A stretch of 64,000 nt of DNA from Cryptomeria japonica (GCF_030272615.1 NC_081410.1:227760915-227824914); one strand, 5' to 3'; counted from the first letter of the stretch, positions 30,653-43,284 are shown. Program-made: numbers and translations. Notes: generated from the sequence alone by a model not told the origin.

Positions 30653-32415
30653 ATGGAGCCTGAAGAGGTTATTGTCCCAGACCCACCGCCTAACCCTAAT
30701 CTCTCGCCGCCAAAACCTAAGTGATCCTTCTCAAACACCGTCGTGGGTCCTAAGGATGGCATTACCTACGATAGGAATGCTAAGTTCGTGGCTGGCTGCG
30801 CTCGACCCGACGGAGAAGGTAAGACCTCGACCATATCCATTGATCTCTCCTCCATTTCACCTAATGATGCTATGTCTAAAGAAATTTTGCTTGAGAAGAA
30901 TAGACTTGAAAACACAGCAATCTTCTTTGCCGCTGTAGACGTAGAAAAATCCCCCCCCCCCGCAAATTCTTAGACGATTGGTTTTATAATTTTTGGAATA
31001 TTCAACTTGGCTTCAGATTTTCGTTCTGTAGACAAATTCATAAGGGTTTGTTTATTATCTTTTTCACCTCTCATGAAACAGGTTGAGGTCCTAAAAAAAC
31101 AATATTGGGCCATAGGGAACACCTCCTCCTATGCCCTAGCTTAGTCGCCTGAAGCCATCAATGAGGAAACTATGGCTCTCTCATGCCCTAGGTGGCTTCT
31201 ACTCAAAAATGTCCTGCCATTCTTATGGCGCTTCCTACCTCAAATCATCAACCTGTGGGTAAATTTGTCAGGATGGACGATTCAAACAAACTTATCCCCC
31301 ATCTTGATGCTAGAATGTTGGTTTCAATCAAGCCGGGAATTGATATACCTGATACCCTGAATCTTACAATTGAAAACGAGGTGTATTCATGCCCTCTAGA
31401 AACCCTAGGAGGGCTAAATGAGTGCTTTCTATGCAAAAACGAAGGACACCAACGTAAAAATTGCCCTATTATTAAGAAAAGAACTGTTGAAACCAAGGCA
31501 GATCCCACCAAGGGTGACCCCCGAATTCCTAAAAGCACCGATTTAATTCCGCCGGTGAATGGACCCGATACCACCCCTTCGCCTGCTAACAACCCCCCTA
31601 GAACTAGTAATCCGTTTAATGGGGCGGTTGGGTGTGAAAACCCTGCCAATGTCGGCCCCCTCCAACCCACGCCCACCCCCCCTGTTTCCTCTGCCATGGA
31701 CACCACCGAACCCCCCTTCGATGATGGCTTCCAATTAGCCATCAGTAAGAAACGCCGAAGGAAAAATGTGCAAGAGTTGGCGGTTGATAAAATACGATCT
31801 GGAATTAAACAGAGTAACTCTAGGAAGAATGGCTCCTCCCATTCTTCGGGTGCCTGCCAAACCTCGAACCATTTAAACGTCAAGTCTATGATTAAAAACC
31901 TTGAGGGCACCATCCTTGGCAATACTGCTACAGACTCTGGAACTGGGTCTGTTGAAATGACTCATAGACCTGGAACTCCCCTCAGTTCCTCCTCTACGAT
32001 TCCCCTTTTTTCACCTCCTCTGGGTCTCGATAGCACTACTGACAAGTGTGGTGTCCCTAAGGTGTTTAATGAAATTGATGACTCTTGCATTATCCAAATC
32101 ATTCCTGCTAACACTACGACTGCCCCTAAGATGCTCCCTAATGCGCTCCTTTCCATCAATTCAACACCTGAGTCTTGCACAGACTATAGTAAATCGAGTC
32201 CCCTAGGCCAGAATGGGGAAGGGAACATTGATCCCCTGACTGGTTCCGCCCCTAGTGAGGAGGAGGAAGACCAATTGGATCAGTGCTCCATGACCAAGAA
32301 AAAAGGGAGACCCTTCGGCTCCAAGAATAAGAAGAAGGGGATTAATCCCCCCACAATCCCTGACATTCCCTCCAGCTCTAAGGCTGTCAGCTACTCCTTA
32401 ACCCCCTCTCATTAA
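30653..32415 (+). pseudogene. LINE 2 ORF1 (DUF4283-like plus CCHC knuckle)
   Basis: ATG at 30653 gives MEPEEVIVPDPPPNPN. A TGA at 30722 interrupts an otherwise open frame up to a C11 run (30951-30961), where the frame changes. FLDDWFYNFWNIQLGFRFSF, HKGLFIIFFTSHET and VEVLKKQYWAIGN follow (DUF4283 core). The last frame (open from 31192, 407 codons) carries RMDDSNKLIPHLDARMLVSI, LNLTIENEVYSCPLE and the knuckle CFLCKNEGHQRKNC (C-x2-C-x4-H-x4-C, codons 78-91 of that frame). A long Ser/Thr/Pro-rich tail ends in a basic patch (KKKGRPFGSKNKKKG). Expected role: RNA binding in the LINE particle. Confidence 0.8.
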
Positions 32416-35400
32416 TGATGAAGTGTATTTCTTGGAATGTGAGAGGGTTGGAGTCACCCGACAAAAAATTCATCGTGAAAAGATTCCTCGACATATATAA
32501 GAATACGGATTTTCTTCTATTACAGGAACTAAAAGCTACTGATTTTACTCTTGAAACTACACTTGACTATATCTGGAAGGATGCCATTAAAGTCTGTTCT
32601 AATCACCCCAGAGGCAAGGGTGGGGTTGGACTCTTTATCAATCCCAAGTGGTCCAATCTCATTACCGACAAGGGCATCTCCCCATGCAATAGAGTTGTCT
32701 GGAGCTCCATCAATCTGAAAGGTACACACTTTGGGATCTGTTTTGTGTATGTTGCTAATGATTATATAGATAGGATTGTTTTATGGGATTGGCTTAGATC
32801 TCTCCCAGACATCCCCTGGATAATTGCGGGGGACTTCAACATGGTTGAAAATAACTTTGACAAAACTGGTGGCCTACCCTTCACATGGAACAATTCGGAA
32901 AGAGAACACTGGAACGGGCTGAAACTACACAAATCCTTGTTTGATCCAATGGAGGATCTTGGACATTCCCCCCTCGACTTGTGGCATTCCTGGTGTAACT
33001 ACCAGAAGGGAGAGGGTAGAATTTACTCTAGATTGGACCGATTATACGCTAATAAAGAGAGCTTTTCCTTCCTTCCTGATGCCCAAGGCAGGCTTGTTTC
33101 TGTTCGGCCTACGTCCATGTCCAACCACCACCCTGTTATGGCTCTTATTAATATTCGGAATATTATGAGTACCCAAGTCAATAATTCCAGTAAAGTTTTG
33201 CTTAACACCTCCCTCCTTAAGGATCAGGATGTCTTGATCGCCCTACATCTTATCAGACTCCTTAACTGTCGGAACAATCTCCTCCCTTCTCATATTGATA
33301 GATGGAACCTTAATGTGAAATCCTGGCAAAAAACCCTTCAGACTATAGGGCAAAAAAAGGCAAAAGACTTCGGATTTGCTGAGAAAACGCTCACCAGGCA
33401 GCTCCATTCCCTTGAACTTGATATCCAAAATAACCCTAGTTGCGCTCACAAGGCTACTCAGGTTGCACATGCTAGAGAAGCTCTTAGAAAACACCAGCAA
33501 GTTAAGATCTGGGGGGCTATGGTGAGGGCTCGCACCCACTAGCTGCAACATGGGGAGAAGGGCTCCAAATTCTTCTTTAATCTACTTAAGCACAAACAGT
33601 CCAAGGAAAAGATTGATAGGTTGATCATCGACGGCAAGGAAATTATTGACCTCCCCATCATCAAAGAGGCCTTTGAATTATTCTACAATAATTTGTTCAC
33701 TTCTGAAGATAATGCCATTGCTAAAGACACTAGAGACAAGTACAAAACCTTGATCCCCACTAGGATCTCCCCTGAAGATTCCACCCTCCTCAACCAACGG
33801 GTGTCTGTTGAGGAAATCACTGCTGCTATCAACTCCCTGAAATCTGACAAAGCACCGGGCCCGGATGGCCTCCCTATTGAGTTCTATAAAGCCAATCTTG
33901 AATGGATTGCTAGTGACCTGCATGGTGTTTATTCTAAAGCCTTTGACAATGGAACCCTTGGTGCTAACATTAACAAGGGGACTGTCAAGATGATACCCAA
34001 GGATGGGGATAGGGCCCTCATCAAGAATTGGAGGCCTGTCACTCTCCTCAATGTCTCCTACAAAATTTTAGCTAAAGTTATTGCCCTTCGACTTGAAAAG
34101 CTTCTCCCTAAATTCATCTACCTTACCCAAACAGGCTTTATCAAGGGTAGATATATCCTCAAGAACCTCATTACAAGCTAGGAAGCCATGGATTGGGCTA
34201 GAGCTTCTAACCAAGACACTGCTATGTTTTTGTTGGACTTTGAAAATGCCTATGACTGTGTGGAATGGGACTTTGTCATCATGATGCTACAAGCCTTTGG
34301 GTTCCCGATTGACTTCTATAAATATGTTAATGTCCTGCTCCAGGATGCCTCGGCTCAAATAGAAGTCAATGGATCCCTATCCTAGAACATTCATCTTAGT
34401 AGATCTATCATGCAAGGTTGTCCCCTTGCGCCCGCCTTATTTGTCATTGCGTCAGATGCTTTGTACTATCTTCCTAGGGACAACTCTCTATCCCCCTGTG
34501 TCAAAGGAGTTAAGCTCCCTGATGACTCCAACCTCCTCAACATCCAGTTTGCGGATGATACTGCCCTGTTCCTTGAACTTTCACCTCTGCATATTGACAA
34601 CCTTGTCCAAAAGCTTAAAACCTTTGGTATCATGTCTGGAGCTAAAATCTCCCTTGCCAATTCTACTCTCCTTGGCTGGAAAGAAAAACCCCCTGTCTGG
34701 CTTAGTCCCTATGGGTTTCAGTGAGGAGGCCCCAACAAAATCATCTGGTACCTCGGCATCCCTTTCTCCATTTCTCCCTCTCTTAAAGAGATGTGGCAGT
34801 GGATAAAGAATAAGATTGACAAAAAATTGCATAGGTGGGATAATAAATTCCTCTCCCTTGTTAGAAGAATCCAAGTCTGTCAGAAGATCCTCTCCTCATA
34901 TAGTGTCTACTACTCCTCCACTTGGATGTTCAGTAACTATCAAATCCTCGATATCCAAAAAACCATAAGGCAGTACCTTTGGTCTGATGGCAAAGGTGGA
35001 AAAAAAATGCATGCGGTTAAATGGAAATGGTGTCACATAACTAAGAAAATGGGTGGCCTTGGGCTAAAGGATCTCAAGATCCAAGGCATTGCCCTTGCTA
35101 TGAAATGGATCTTTCATGCCTTAGATGGCATGGAGCCCTGGAAAGTCCTGATTAGAAACAATATTGAGAGAGGTGTCCCTAAGAATGCTAAGTCCTAGAA
35201 AGCCCTTCCCCTGGCTGACCTGGTGGCAAGTCATTTTCCTGTTTCCATGCAAGGCTCATATGTTTTTAAATCCATTTGGAAAGCCTAGGAACATATTAGG
35301 CATCTTATTGACAGCCCTAGTGTTAGCAGCAATGACACCATTCATGGGGAAAGGTCGATCTGGTGGAATCTCCTTCATGCTAATAAACCCCTTGCCCTCA

Positions 35401-36453
35401 CGCAAGGCTGCTCGGCCAAGCTTTGGGCCAGTGTCGGCATCAGGGTCTTTGAGGACTTATTTGAGAATGGTGCCCTGCTCAACTGGGAAGAGCTCAGCGC
35501 CTCCTACAATCTCTCGCCCACCTAGAAAAGAACTTACCATATGGTAAAGAATGCCCGTGCCACTCTTGCCTTGCCCGCTAGTACTAATGTAGACTCCCTC
35601 CGGTTCTTGACTCTCAAATGGAAAGATGGCTCTCTCCTACCCAATACTACTTGTCGCGCCATTTATGACATGATCTCTAATGATGACTCTATTATTAATC
35701 ATGTTAACATTCTATGGTACTTGGATCTACCTAACAATTCCTGGTATAAATGCTTTATACGCCTATGGAAAAGTCTGATTCCCCCTAAAATACATGTTTT
35801 AAATGGCAGCTTATTATTGACAGACTCCCGTTAAGAAGAAACCCTCTCAGTATTGATATTTGTTCCATTTGCAGACTTCCTGAGACCGGCAGACACATTT
35901 TCTTTGACTGCTCCTTCGCCAGGGAGGTTTGGTTAATGTTTGGTTTTTGCATTCCTAATCATGTGGATACCTTTAGCATCATTACCGGTTATATTGTTGG
36001 TCTAAAGAAGGACGCTAATATGTTCTGGTTTATCTTATCTTCCTATATCCTTTGGTTCATTTGGAAACTGCGAAATGAGGATAAATTTAATGGCCATGGC
36101 AGGTGTCTTACTGAGTCTCTTCGTAGACACGTTTTTTAAAATTGCTTCACAGGTCTCCTTCGTGATGAATCTCGAAAAGCATAAATTCCTTCAGTTCCTA
36201 CAAGATGGTCACGCCGCTATGTTCATACATGAGATGAAGGATGGCTACGAGTGGAGGAGGCTCGCGAAAAACTAGTCCTCCTTTGAAAAGGCTTTAAAGA
36301 AGCTGCTTAAAGAGATCAACAGTAACAGGATGCTCGAGGCTGACCACGTTGCCATGCTGGCTCAGATCCAAGACCGGAAGAAGACGATTTGGATGGAAGG
36401 GGCCCAAGGGTGGACCACATGGATCGATCCTCTCGATCACTTTCTGCAGTAGC
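32415..36453 (+). pseudogene. LINE 2 ORF2 (endonuclease, RT, zf-RVT)
   Basis: Starts MMKCISWNVRGLESPDKK. Endonuclease boxes: SWNVRG, LLLQELKAT, IIAGDFNMVE, YSRLDRLY, and SNHHPVMAL, where the normal SDH has Asn for catalytic Asp. RT: KAPGPDGLPIEFYKA, WRPVTLLNVSYKILAKV, FLLDFENAYDCVEWDF (motif A), QGCPLAPALFVIASDAL (motif B), IQFADDTALFLE (motif C, intact). zf-RVT: ICSICRLPETGRHIFFDC with following FAREVW, all Cys/His kept. A 1-base loss near 35798 and another indel near 36135 shift the frame. Nonsense codons at 33540, 34179, 34383, 35196, 35286, 35523, 36273 (TAG) and 34722 (TGA) all fall where Trp is expected. It would copy LINE RNA at the nicked target if intact. Confidence 0.88.
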
Positions 36454-36606
36454 GCTCTGGCTCTCCCTTTACATTGTTCATTTTTTTATTTCAGATTGCT
36501 CTCTAGTAATGTAACGCAAATCCTCGGTGGTTTTGGTGGTTGAGGCGTTGCCTCCCCTGTTTTCAACTATCTGTATTTTGTTTACTCTCGATCTTTAATA
36601 TAAAAA

Positions 36607-36618
36607 AAGTATGGTTGT
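36607..36618. repeat. Target-site duplication of LINE 2, right copy (AAGTATGGTTGT)
   Basis: Identical to 30368-30379. The exact start is ambiguous by the two A shared with the tail. Confidence 0.9.
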
Positions 36619-37168
36619 GTTAAATCATGATATTCACCATATGAATGCTTTTGATTTTTAGAGGACCATACAATTATCTTAATCAAACTATGTAAGACCA
36701 TCTCAAAAAATTTGTTAATTAGATGTATAGATAAACAAGGAATTAGCATTTCAATTTTACTTTGAAGGTGTTTATTGTTCATAATTCACCAAAACTATGA
36801 AAAAATAATAAGTTCCATTTTACTTTATTTCAACTCCAAGGATAATAAACATGAGGTTGAATAAATGAAAACAACTTATGTTATAGCATAAATCAATTTA
36901 AAGGATATGAATTGTAAGCAACTCTTTACTCCATAACAATACCTTGGATTGTATTACACCAAATGTTATCATAGTTAGATAACAATAGTTCAATAAGTAA
37001 TTTTGTGTAAGTCATGAGTTGTCATTTAGATGATGTAGAACATCTTCCAACTTATCAATTCAACTAGGTGTTACAATGTTGTTCATTTACAATTAGCCCT
37101 AAATAAATAAACAAAATAGTTATTTCCTCTGGTTGAAATGCAATTTCACTTAGTATGTGTCAAGTAAT
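36619..37168. other. AT-rich spacer between LINE 2 and LINE 4
   Basis: No gene or repeat end recognised. This is the shared pre-insertion flank of both full-length LINEs. Confidence 0.75.
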
Positions 37169-37182
37169 TTAGAAATTCTTTT
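37169..37182. repeat. Target-site duplication of LINE 4, left copy (TTAGAAATTCTTTT)
   Basis: 14 bp identical to 43418-43431. Confidence 0.95.
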
Positions 37183-37520
37183 GGCAGAATTATTAAATAT
37201 CTTCATTTAGGAGATGGCGTCGGTTGAGGTCTCTATGAGTGCAGGCTGGAGGAAACCCTAGCCGAGCTCCTTTCACTCAGCTCTGTGTGTCTCAGTGAAG
37301 GCGATTTGCGCAGGTGTTGGGCAGAGTGTGGGGTGGTTGTCTGTGTGTCTAGGTGACGCAGTGTGGGGGTAGTGTGGGCTACCCTCACCCCTCTTTTTCT
37401 CTTTTCTTTTTTTTGTTGGCGTTTGCTTCCGGCTAGTTGCTTGTTGCAGCGGTGGCGGTTCTGGTCGGAGGATGGGTGATAGTGGATTAGGCGGTTCTCG
37501 CTGGGGTTTTTTTTGGTTGC

Positions 37521-38997
37521 ATGGTGCAGGTTGGGCTTCCGATCTTGAATACAGCTGGAGCTATGGGATCTTCTTATCCGATTTTGAATACGGCTAGAGA
37601 TATGGGGTCTTCTCATCCAATTTTGAATACGACTGGAGTTGTGGAGTCTTTTGATCCTCCATCTTTTCTACATGTGAAAGATAAGGAGCATAATAGAAAT
37701 TATTTTATAAGGAAGGGATATATGTGTGCCTGGAAAGAAGCCAGGATCAACATGTCTTGGTTATTCAACCGGACACAATCTCGGAAGACATATCTTATTG
37801 GAGCAATCATGCTCTTATCTGCAAATTCATGGGTTTACGACTTTCTCTGTCTGTTTTGGAGTCTTGTTCTCGCTGAATCTAGAACCCTGAAGGAGAGATG
37901 GAAATTTTATTGGCGACCAATAATTGTTTTGTGGTTGTTTTCTCTTGCATGGCTGATAGGATTAAGGCCTTTGAGGGTGGACCTTATTTTTCAATCAAGT
38001 GGGGCTTTTTATAAAGCCTTGGCATGTTGGTTTTAACTCAGTAGAAGAACTCCCGTCAAGGGCCCCGGTTTGGATCCGACTTCCGAGGCTTCCACTAGAA
38101 TTTTGGAAGAATGATATCCTACACTATTGCACTGTTACTAGGCAAGTCAATTGGAACGGCTTCTCATACCCTGGATAGAAAGGTAATATCCTTTGCATGC
38201 ATTTGTGTTGAAATTGATCTTAACAATCCTTTCCCAGATTCGATTGAGCTACGCCTTGGATCCTCTTCTTGGATCCAACCACTGGATTATGAGACTCTCC
38301 CCTTTAGATGTCGCATTTGTCATGAGTATGGTCATCTATAGAGGAAATGTCCCTGGTCTAATCCGACATTGAATACTTCTAATGTTGCCTTTGGTTATGA
38401 TCCTAAGAGGGATAAAAGGAAAACCCCTTTTAGGATGGTAATGTGAATAAGGAGAGTTTTATCCCTATTAAACCTCGAAATAAGGGAAGAGGACAGAAAA
38501 AAACCTTTAATGATAGACAGGATGATGTGCACTTTAACAGATTTGATATTCTAGAGGATCTCTCTTAGGAGGAAGGTGTTCCTATGGAACTTTCCTTGGG
38601 GGTGCAGTTTGTGGAGGGAGTAACTACGGAGAAGGAGGGGAATGATAATCAAGATTTGCCAACAAAGGATCAACGAGATGGGCCAATGGACATAGATGTG
38701 CACATTTAGGGCCAACTTGGCCCTATGTCAGGAGTGATGCTGGGGTCAAAGGATGAGGCTGTTGTTGGGACACAAGATCCTGCCTTAGTTAAAGGGGTTG
38801 CTAACGCTAGGAGGACCAATAAGTCTTCTCATGTCTTAGGCTTGCATCAAAAATCTCTAAAAAAGGGACCTTCAAAGAAATCTTTGAGGATTGGCCGCAA
38901 GACCGATCAAGAAAAGGTGAAGTTGATTGGGGATACACAGGTGGAATCTGGGTCGGTGAAAACCATTGAATCGCATTTCTCACAACCCCTGAAATGA
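37521..38997 (+). pseudogene. LINE 4 ORF1 (triplicated N-terminal repeat, DUF4283, knuckle)
   Basis: The putative start MVQVGLPILNTAG runs into three 13-residue repeats (37539-37655). DUF4283 blocks follow in changing frames: CFVVVFSCMADRIKAFEGGP, GLFIKPWHVGFN, then APVWIRLPRLPLEFWKNDIL, and GKSIGTASHTLDRKVISFAC and ICVEIDLNNPFPDSIEL. The knuckle is CRICHEYGHL-stop-RKC at about 38310-38352; the stop is probably from CAG. The tail is acidic then basic and ends at TGA 38995-38997. Not functional. Confidence 0.75.
37539..37655 (+). repeat. Three tandem 39-bp repeats in LINE 4 ORF1
   Basis: Units at 37539-37577, 37578-37616 and 37617-37655, each starting CCRATYTTGAATAC and encoding a PILNT-like peptide. 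The period is a multiple of three, so the frame is kept. Confidence 0.9.
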
Positions 38998-41900
38998 TTG
39001 TTTTATCTTGGAATGTGATGGCTATGGACAACATCCCTAGACAAAAGGTTGTTCATGATTTGTTTAGATGTTTGTGTTCGGATTTGGTCTTCATTCAGGA
39101 AGTGAAGTTGACCGTAGATGGTTTGTTGGAGAAGGCTCCTGGTATTTGGCCACGTGGACTTTGTTAGTGTGTTGGTGCTTTTGGGAACTCATGTGGATTG
39201 GCTTGCTTTTGGGACCCTAGTAAGATTTCCCCTCTCTGGTGGATTTCATGTTGATTGTTTCTATCTATGGTGTCATCAAGTTTGGATTCAGGGGAGATCT
39301 ACCTATTTTCCAATGTTTATGCTCCTACGAATCTCCTAGATAAGTCTCTTCTCTAGGAGCACAGTAAATTTGTTTGATCTCCTATGCCTTATCTTCCCTT
39401 GATTGTGGCGGGAGACTTTAATGCAATTTGTAGTTTGGAAGAGAAAAGAGGGGGTGTTTTAAGACTAGAACCCTCTTCTTATCTTCTTAACATGAATATT
39501 GAATTTTTAAATGTTAATGATGTGAAACCAAACAATGGAACTTTCACATGGAATAATAGAAGATGTGGTGAGGAGGCTATCTCATAGAGGCTAGATAGAT
39601 ATCAGGTTTCTACTTTCTGGATTAGTGATAGACGGGTTACTTATTCAGAGATCTTAGATTAAAGAGGTTCAGACCATTAGCCGATCAAACTCTTTGTGAC
39701 CTCCCTCTGTCTGCCCAAGAATCCTTCCTTTAAATTTCAGTTTAATGTGTCTTAGAGATCCCTCTCTTCAGGATTTAATTTCTACTTGGTGGCACCAAGG
39801 TAAACCGGATCATGGTAGACCCATGCATTCCTTTGTCAAAAGGTTGCAATTTGTGAAATACAAGCTAAAGAGATGGAATAGGCAGGTATTAGGGAACCTC
39901 CATTATAATAGAATTGCTGCTCAAGCTCGACTGGACAATGTCACTCATTTAATTCGGGACCAGGGTCTTACCTTGGATCTGAGCAGGAAGGAATCCTCAA
40001 CTCTCAAGGATCTTAAGGAATGGGAACTTAAGGAGGAAACATTTTGGAAACAAAAGTCTCGTAATGACTGGCTCCAGGAAGGAGATAGGAATACGACTTT
40101 GTTTCATAACTGTGTGAGAGCCCGCAGGAATAATAATTGTATTTCATCTCTGTTGTCTCTGGATGGTTCTAACCTTTCTTTGAAAGTTGTCATTTCTCAG
40201 GAGGTCTTGAGGCACTATTCTACCCTATTCACAGAGGACTCTTCCCCAATTGAGGAGAAGGAAACTACAATTTTGGATTGCATTCCTTCAAATGTTTCTC
40301 ATAGAATGAATGATGACCTCACCCACCCTATTGATATTCAAGAACTAGAGAGAGTAGTATTTAGCATGAAGAAAGGTAAAGCTTCGGGCCTAGATGGTTT
40401 TCTTATTGAGTTATTTTAGGAATTCTAGGAGATAATCAATCTTGATCTTCTTGAGGAGGTCCAAGAATCTTATAGTAGCAAGAAGATGTTGAAAGCTATG
40501 AATGCTACTTTCTTGGCCCTTATTCTGAAAAAAGAAGGGGCTAATAGGCTAGATCAATTTAGGCCCATTGCCCTATGCAATGTTGTTTATAAAATCATTA
40601 CCAAACTTATTGATGGCTTCCTTAAGGGATGTCTCAAGGATCTAATCTCTGAAAAGCAGGGGGGATTTGTTGTTGGAAGACAAAGTATGGACGGGATCGT
40701 GATAGCAGTGGAGGCTATTCATTATATGGCTTTGTCTAAGGAGAAAGCTATGTTTATCAAGCTTGATATGGCAAAGGCTTATGACAGGGTGAAATGGTCC
40801 TTCTTGCAGCAGGTGTTGTTAGCTTTTGGTTTTTCTAGTGATTGGGTTAATTGGATTGTGAGTTGTGTCACCTCTACTTCTTTTTATGTTCTTATCAATA
40901 GAGAGACTTATGAATTATTTATGGCTTCTTGGGGCCTCCGATAGGGAGATCCTCTATCTCTGTATCTATTTATCATTCTTGCTGAAGGGTTGGGGAGGTT
41001 CATTAAGTCTCAAGTACAACATGGATTGATTCAAGGTTGGAGATGGGGTAATGGGATGCCTCCTTCCTCACATCTCCAATTTGTTCACGATATTGTTCTG
41101 ATGGGTATGGCTAGAATTAATGAAGTAAATAATTTCAGGAAATCTTTGGACATTTATTTGGCTACTTCGAGGCAAAGGATTAATGAGGATAAGTCTTCCA
41201 TTTTCTTGTTTAACACCCCTCGGCTTATTCAAAGTAGGATTGCTTGTATTCTTAGATTTCAAATTGGTACTCTTCCTATGGTGTATTTGGGGATTCCTTT
41301 GGGTTTGGGATCTTAGCACAGGGATCTTTGACAAGATATCTTGGAGAAATTCTGAAAGATGGTTGGCCATTGGACCTTTCAATGGCTCTCTTTTGTTGGC
41401 CAGGTGATTCTTTTGAAGGGGGTGGTGCAGGCTCTGCCTCTTTACAGATTTTTTGTGTAAATTGCCCCTTCTAGTTTTGTGAAGTAATTTGATGCTTTGT
41501 CGCGACAATTTCTTTGGTCTAGGAATCTTTTGTCGGCTGAATGGAGTTTGGTGAAGTGGGACTCACTTTTTAGACCAAAGCAGGAAGGGGGCTTAGGTCT
41601 TCTCATTGTTGCAATGAATAATATGGTTTTAGCTACTAAGCTTTCTTTGTGATGGTGCACTTGTCAGAACCAGAGATGGGCTAATATTTTATCCCACAAG
41701 TACTTATGGGGCACATGCAGAAGTGAAATCCCTAAATACCCTCTGGTGGGGAAGGGGTCCATGATTTGGAACACTTTAAAGAGAAGAGATAAGCTCATCA
41801 AGGATGGCCTTTTTTGGATATGCTACAGCGATGTTGATGTTCTATTTTGGTTGGATTCTTGGGATGGTCATCCCTCGATCATTTCTCAGTTTTTGCATGT

Positions 41901-43284
41901 TCAGCCTTTGTGTAATATCTTTACTAAGGCTGGTTGGTGCAAAGTGCAAGATTTTAAGTAAAATAGTTTACAGGGTCAAGTGGAGGTTTACTGTTGGAAA
42001 GAGCCCCAAGATTGGCCTGTGGGAGGCTCTGAGGATGATCGGCAAGAGCTTGTGGCAATACTTGCAGGGAGACTTTGCAGCTCCCTTAAGGGGAATGATA
42101 TTTTGGCCTGGGGTCCAGACCCAAAAGGTAGGTTCTTTGTTGCCTTCGGGTACCTTAAGTTGGACAGACAATTGTATGGTAGAGAGAGCGTAGTTTGGTG
42201 GAAGCGGGTTTAGAACAAATTTTCATGGCCTAAGTGGAATCTTTTTCTCTGGTTGGTAGCCCAAAATAGATGCTTGACTTGGGATAATTTGAGTAAACAT
42301 GGATTTTAGGGTCCGTCAATCTGTGTCGTACAAAAATTATGAAGAGAATTCTTCTCATCTGTTCTTCAGTGTCCCTACTCAATGGGGATTTGGCATCTCT
42401 AGTGGGAGTTTTGGAATCATTCTTGTGTTCATGTCACCTCTCTCGTAGAATCTTGGGAAAGCTTGGATAGGCCTCCTACCCAGACTCCTTTTCTCCAAAT
42501 TGCGTGGACAATTGATCCCTCCTTTATAATCTGGAATCTTTGGCTTGAGAGGAATCGAAGAATTTTTCGAGGGGTTGCTTTAGATAGAAATTTCTTGTGG
42601 TAGAGGTTTTTTGATAAGCTTAGAGAAACTATTGTGGCTAAGTGTGATATCTCGATTATTGTTCCTCCTGAGGATTTAGATGTAGTTAGGAGGTTGAATC
42701 TAGTTGACTATGACGAGAATTCTCTTATTAGCAAGAAGTTGAGGAGGGCCAAGCAGAAAGTTTATAGAGAGGGGAGATGGTTGCCTCCCCCAAAGGGAGT
42801 TTTGAAAATTAATACGAATGGTTCTTTCAGGGGGAACTCAGGTTTGGCAGGTATTGGAGGTGTTGGCAGAAACAGTTGTGGCAAGGTTGTGTTTTTCTTT
42901 TCTATATTTGAAGGGCTTCACTCGAATAACCTTATGGAAGCCTTGACTATTCTCCATGAGATTGAGAGAGGTTATGCTCTTAGGTGGAGAAGGATTGCTT
43001 GTGAATCTGATTTACAGATAGTGATTGACATGTTGAACACTTTGCGTCTCAAGGAGGTTAATTGGGAGCTTGTTGCAGTGGTTGGACAAATCTTGAATGT
43101 GTGTTCTTATCTAGATTTTATCTCTTTTAAGCATATCCCTCATGAATGGAATAGGGTTGCCGATTGCTTGACCAAATGGGCCACTGAGAACCTAGGAGGG
43201 TGGAATATTGAGGGTTGGGGGTTCCTACCTCCAAAGCATTTGGATGTTCTGAACAGGTTAATAAAGGATGACCAGATGTTGTAG
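38994..43284 (+). pseudogene. LINE 4 ORF2 (endonuclease, RT, zf-RVT, RNase H)
   Basis: Starts MIVLSWNVMAMDNIPRQK. Endonuclease: LVFIQEVKL, LIVAGDFNAI, RLDRY, GSDH-stop-PIKL. RT: RNDWLQEGDRNTTLFHN, KGKASGLDGF, FRPIALCNVVYKIITKL, KLDMAKAYDRVKWSFL (motif A), R-stop-GDPLSLYLF (motif B), and LQFVHDIVLMG, where the catalytic FADD reads FVHD. RNase H at 42780-43230: LKINTNGSFRGNSGLAGIGG (first catalytic Asp is Asn), LMEALTILHEIERGY (Glu kept), CESDLQIVIDML (Asp kept), HEWNRVADCLT (Asp kept). Both enzymatic sites are thus lost, besides about 15 stops. Confidence 0.85.

Larger units (their letters stand above)
30380..36606 (+). mobile_element. LINE 2: full-length L1-type element, lightly degraded
   Basis: 6.2 kb bounded by a perfect 12-bp target duplication: 5' UTR 30380-30652, ORF1 30653-32415, ORF2 32415 to about 36452, 3' UTR to TTTAATATAAAAAAA at 36593-36606. 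ORF1 stop and ORF2 start overlap as TAATG. ORF2 stays in one frame for over 3 kb, interrupted almost only by single nonsense codons at Trp positions, then two indels near the end. Same family as LINE 1, with no RNase H. This is the best template in the window for that family. Confidence 0.93.

Noticed and set aside
31248-31922. A 224-codon minus-strand reading frame
   Set aside because: Antisense shadow of the LINE 2 ORF1 tail; no motif, and the plus strand has the knuckle.
37233-37616. A 127-codon minus-strand His/Arg/Ser-rich frame
   Set aside because: Lies antisense to the LINE 4 5' UTR and ORF1 start; composition reflects GC-rich UTR, not a gene.
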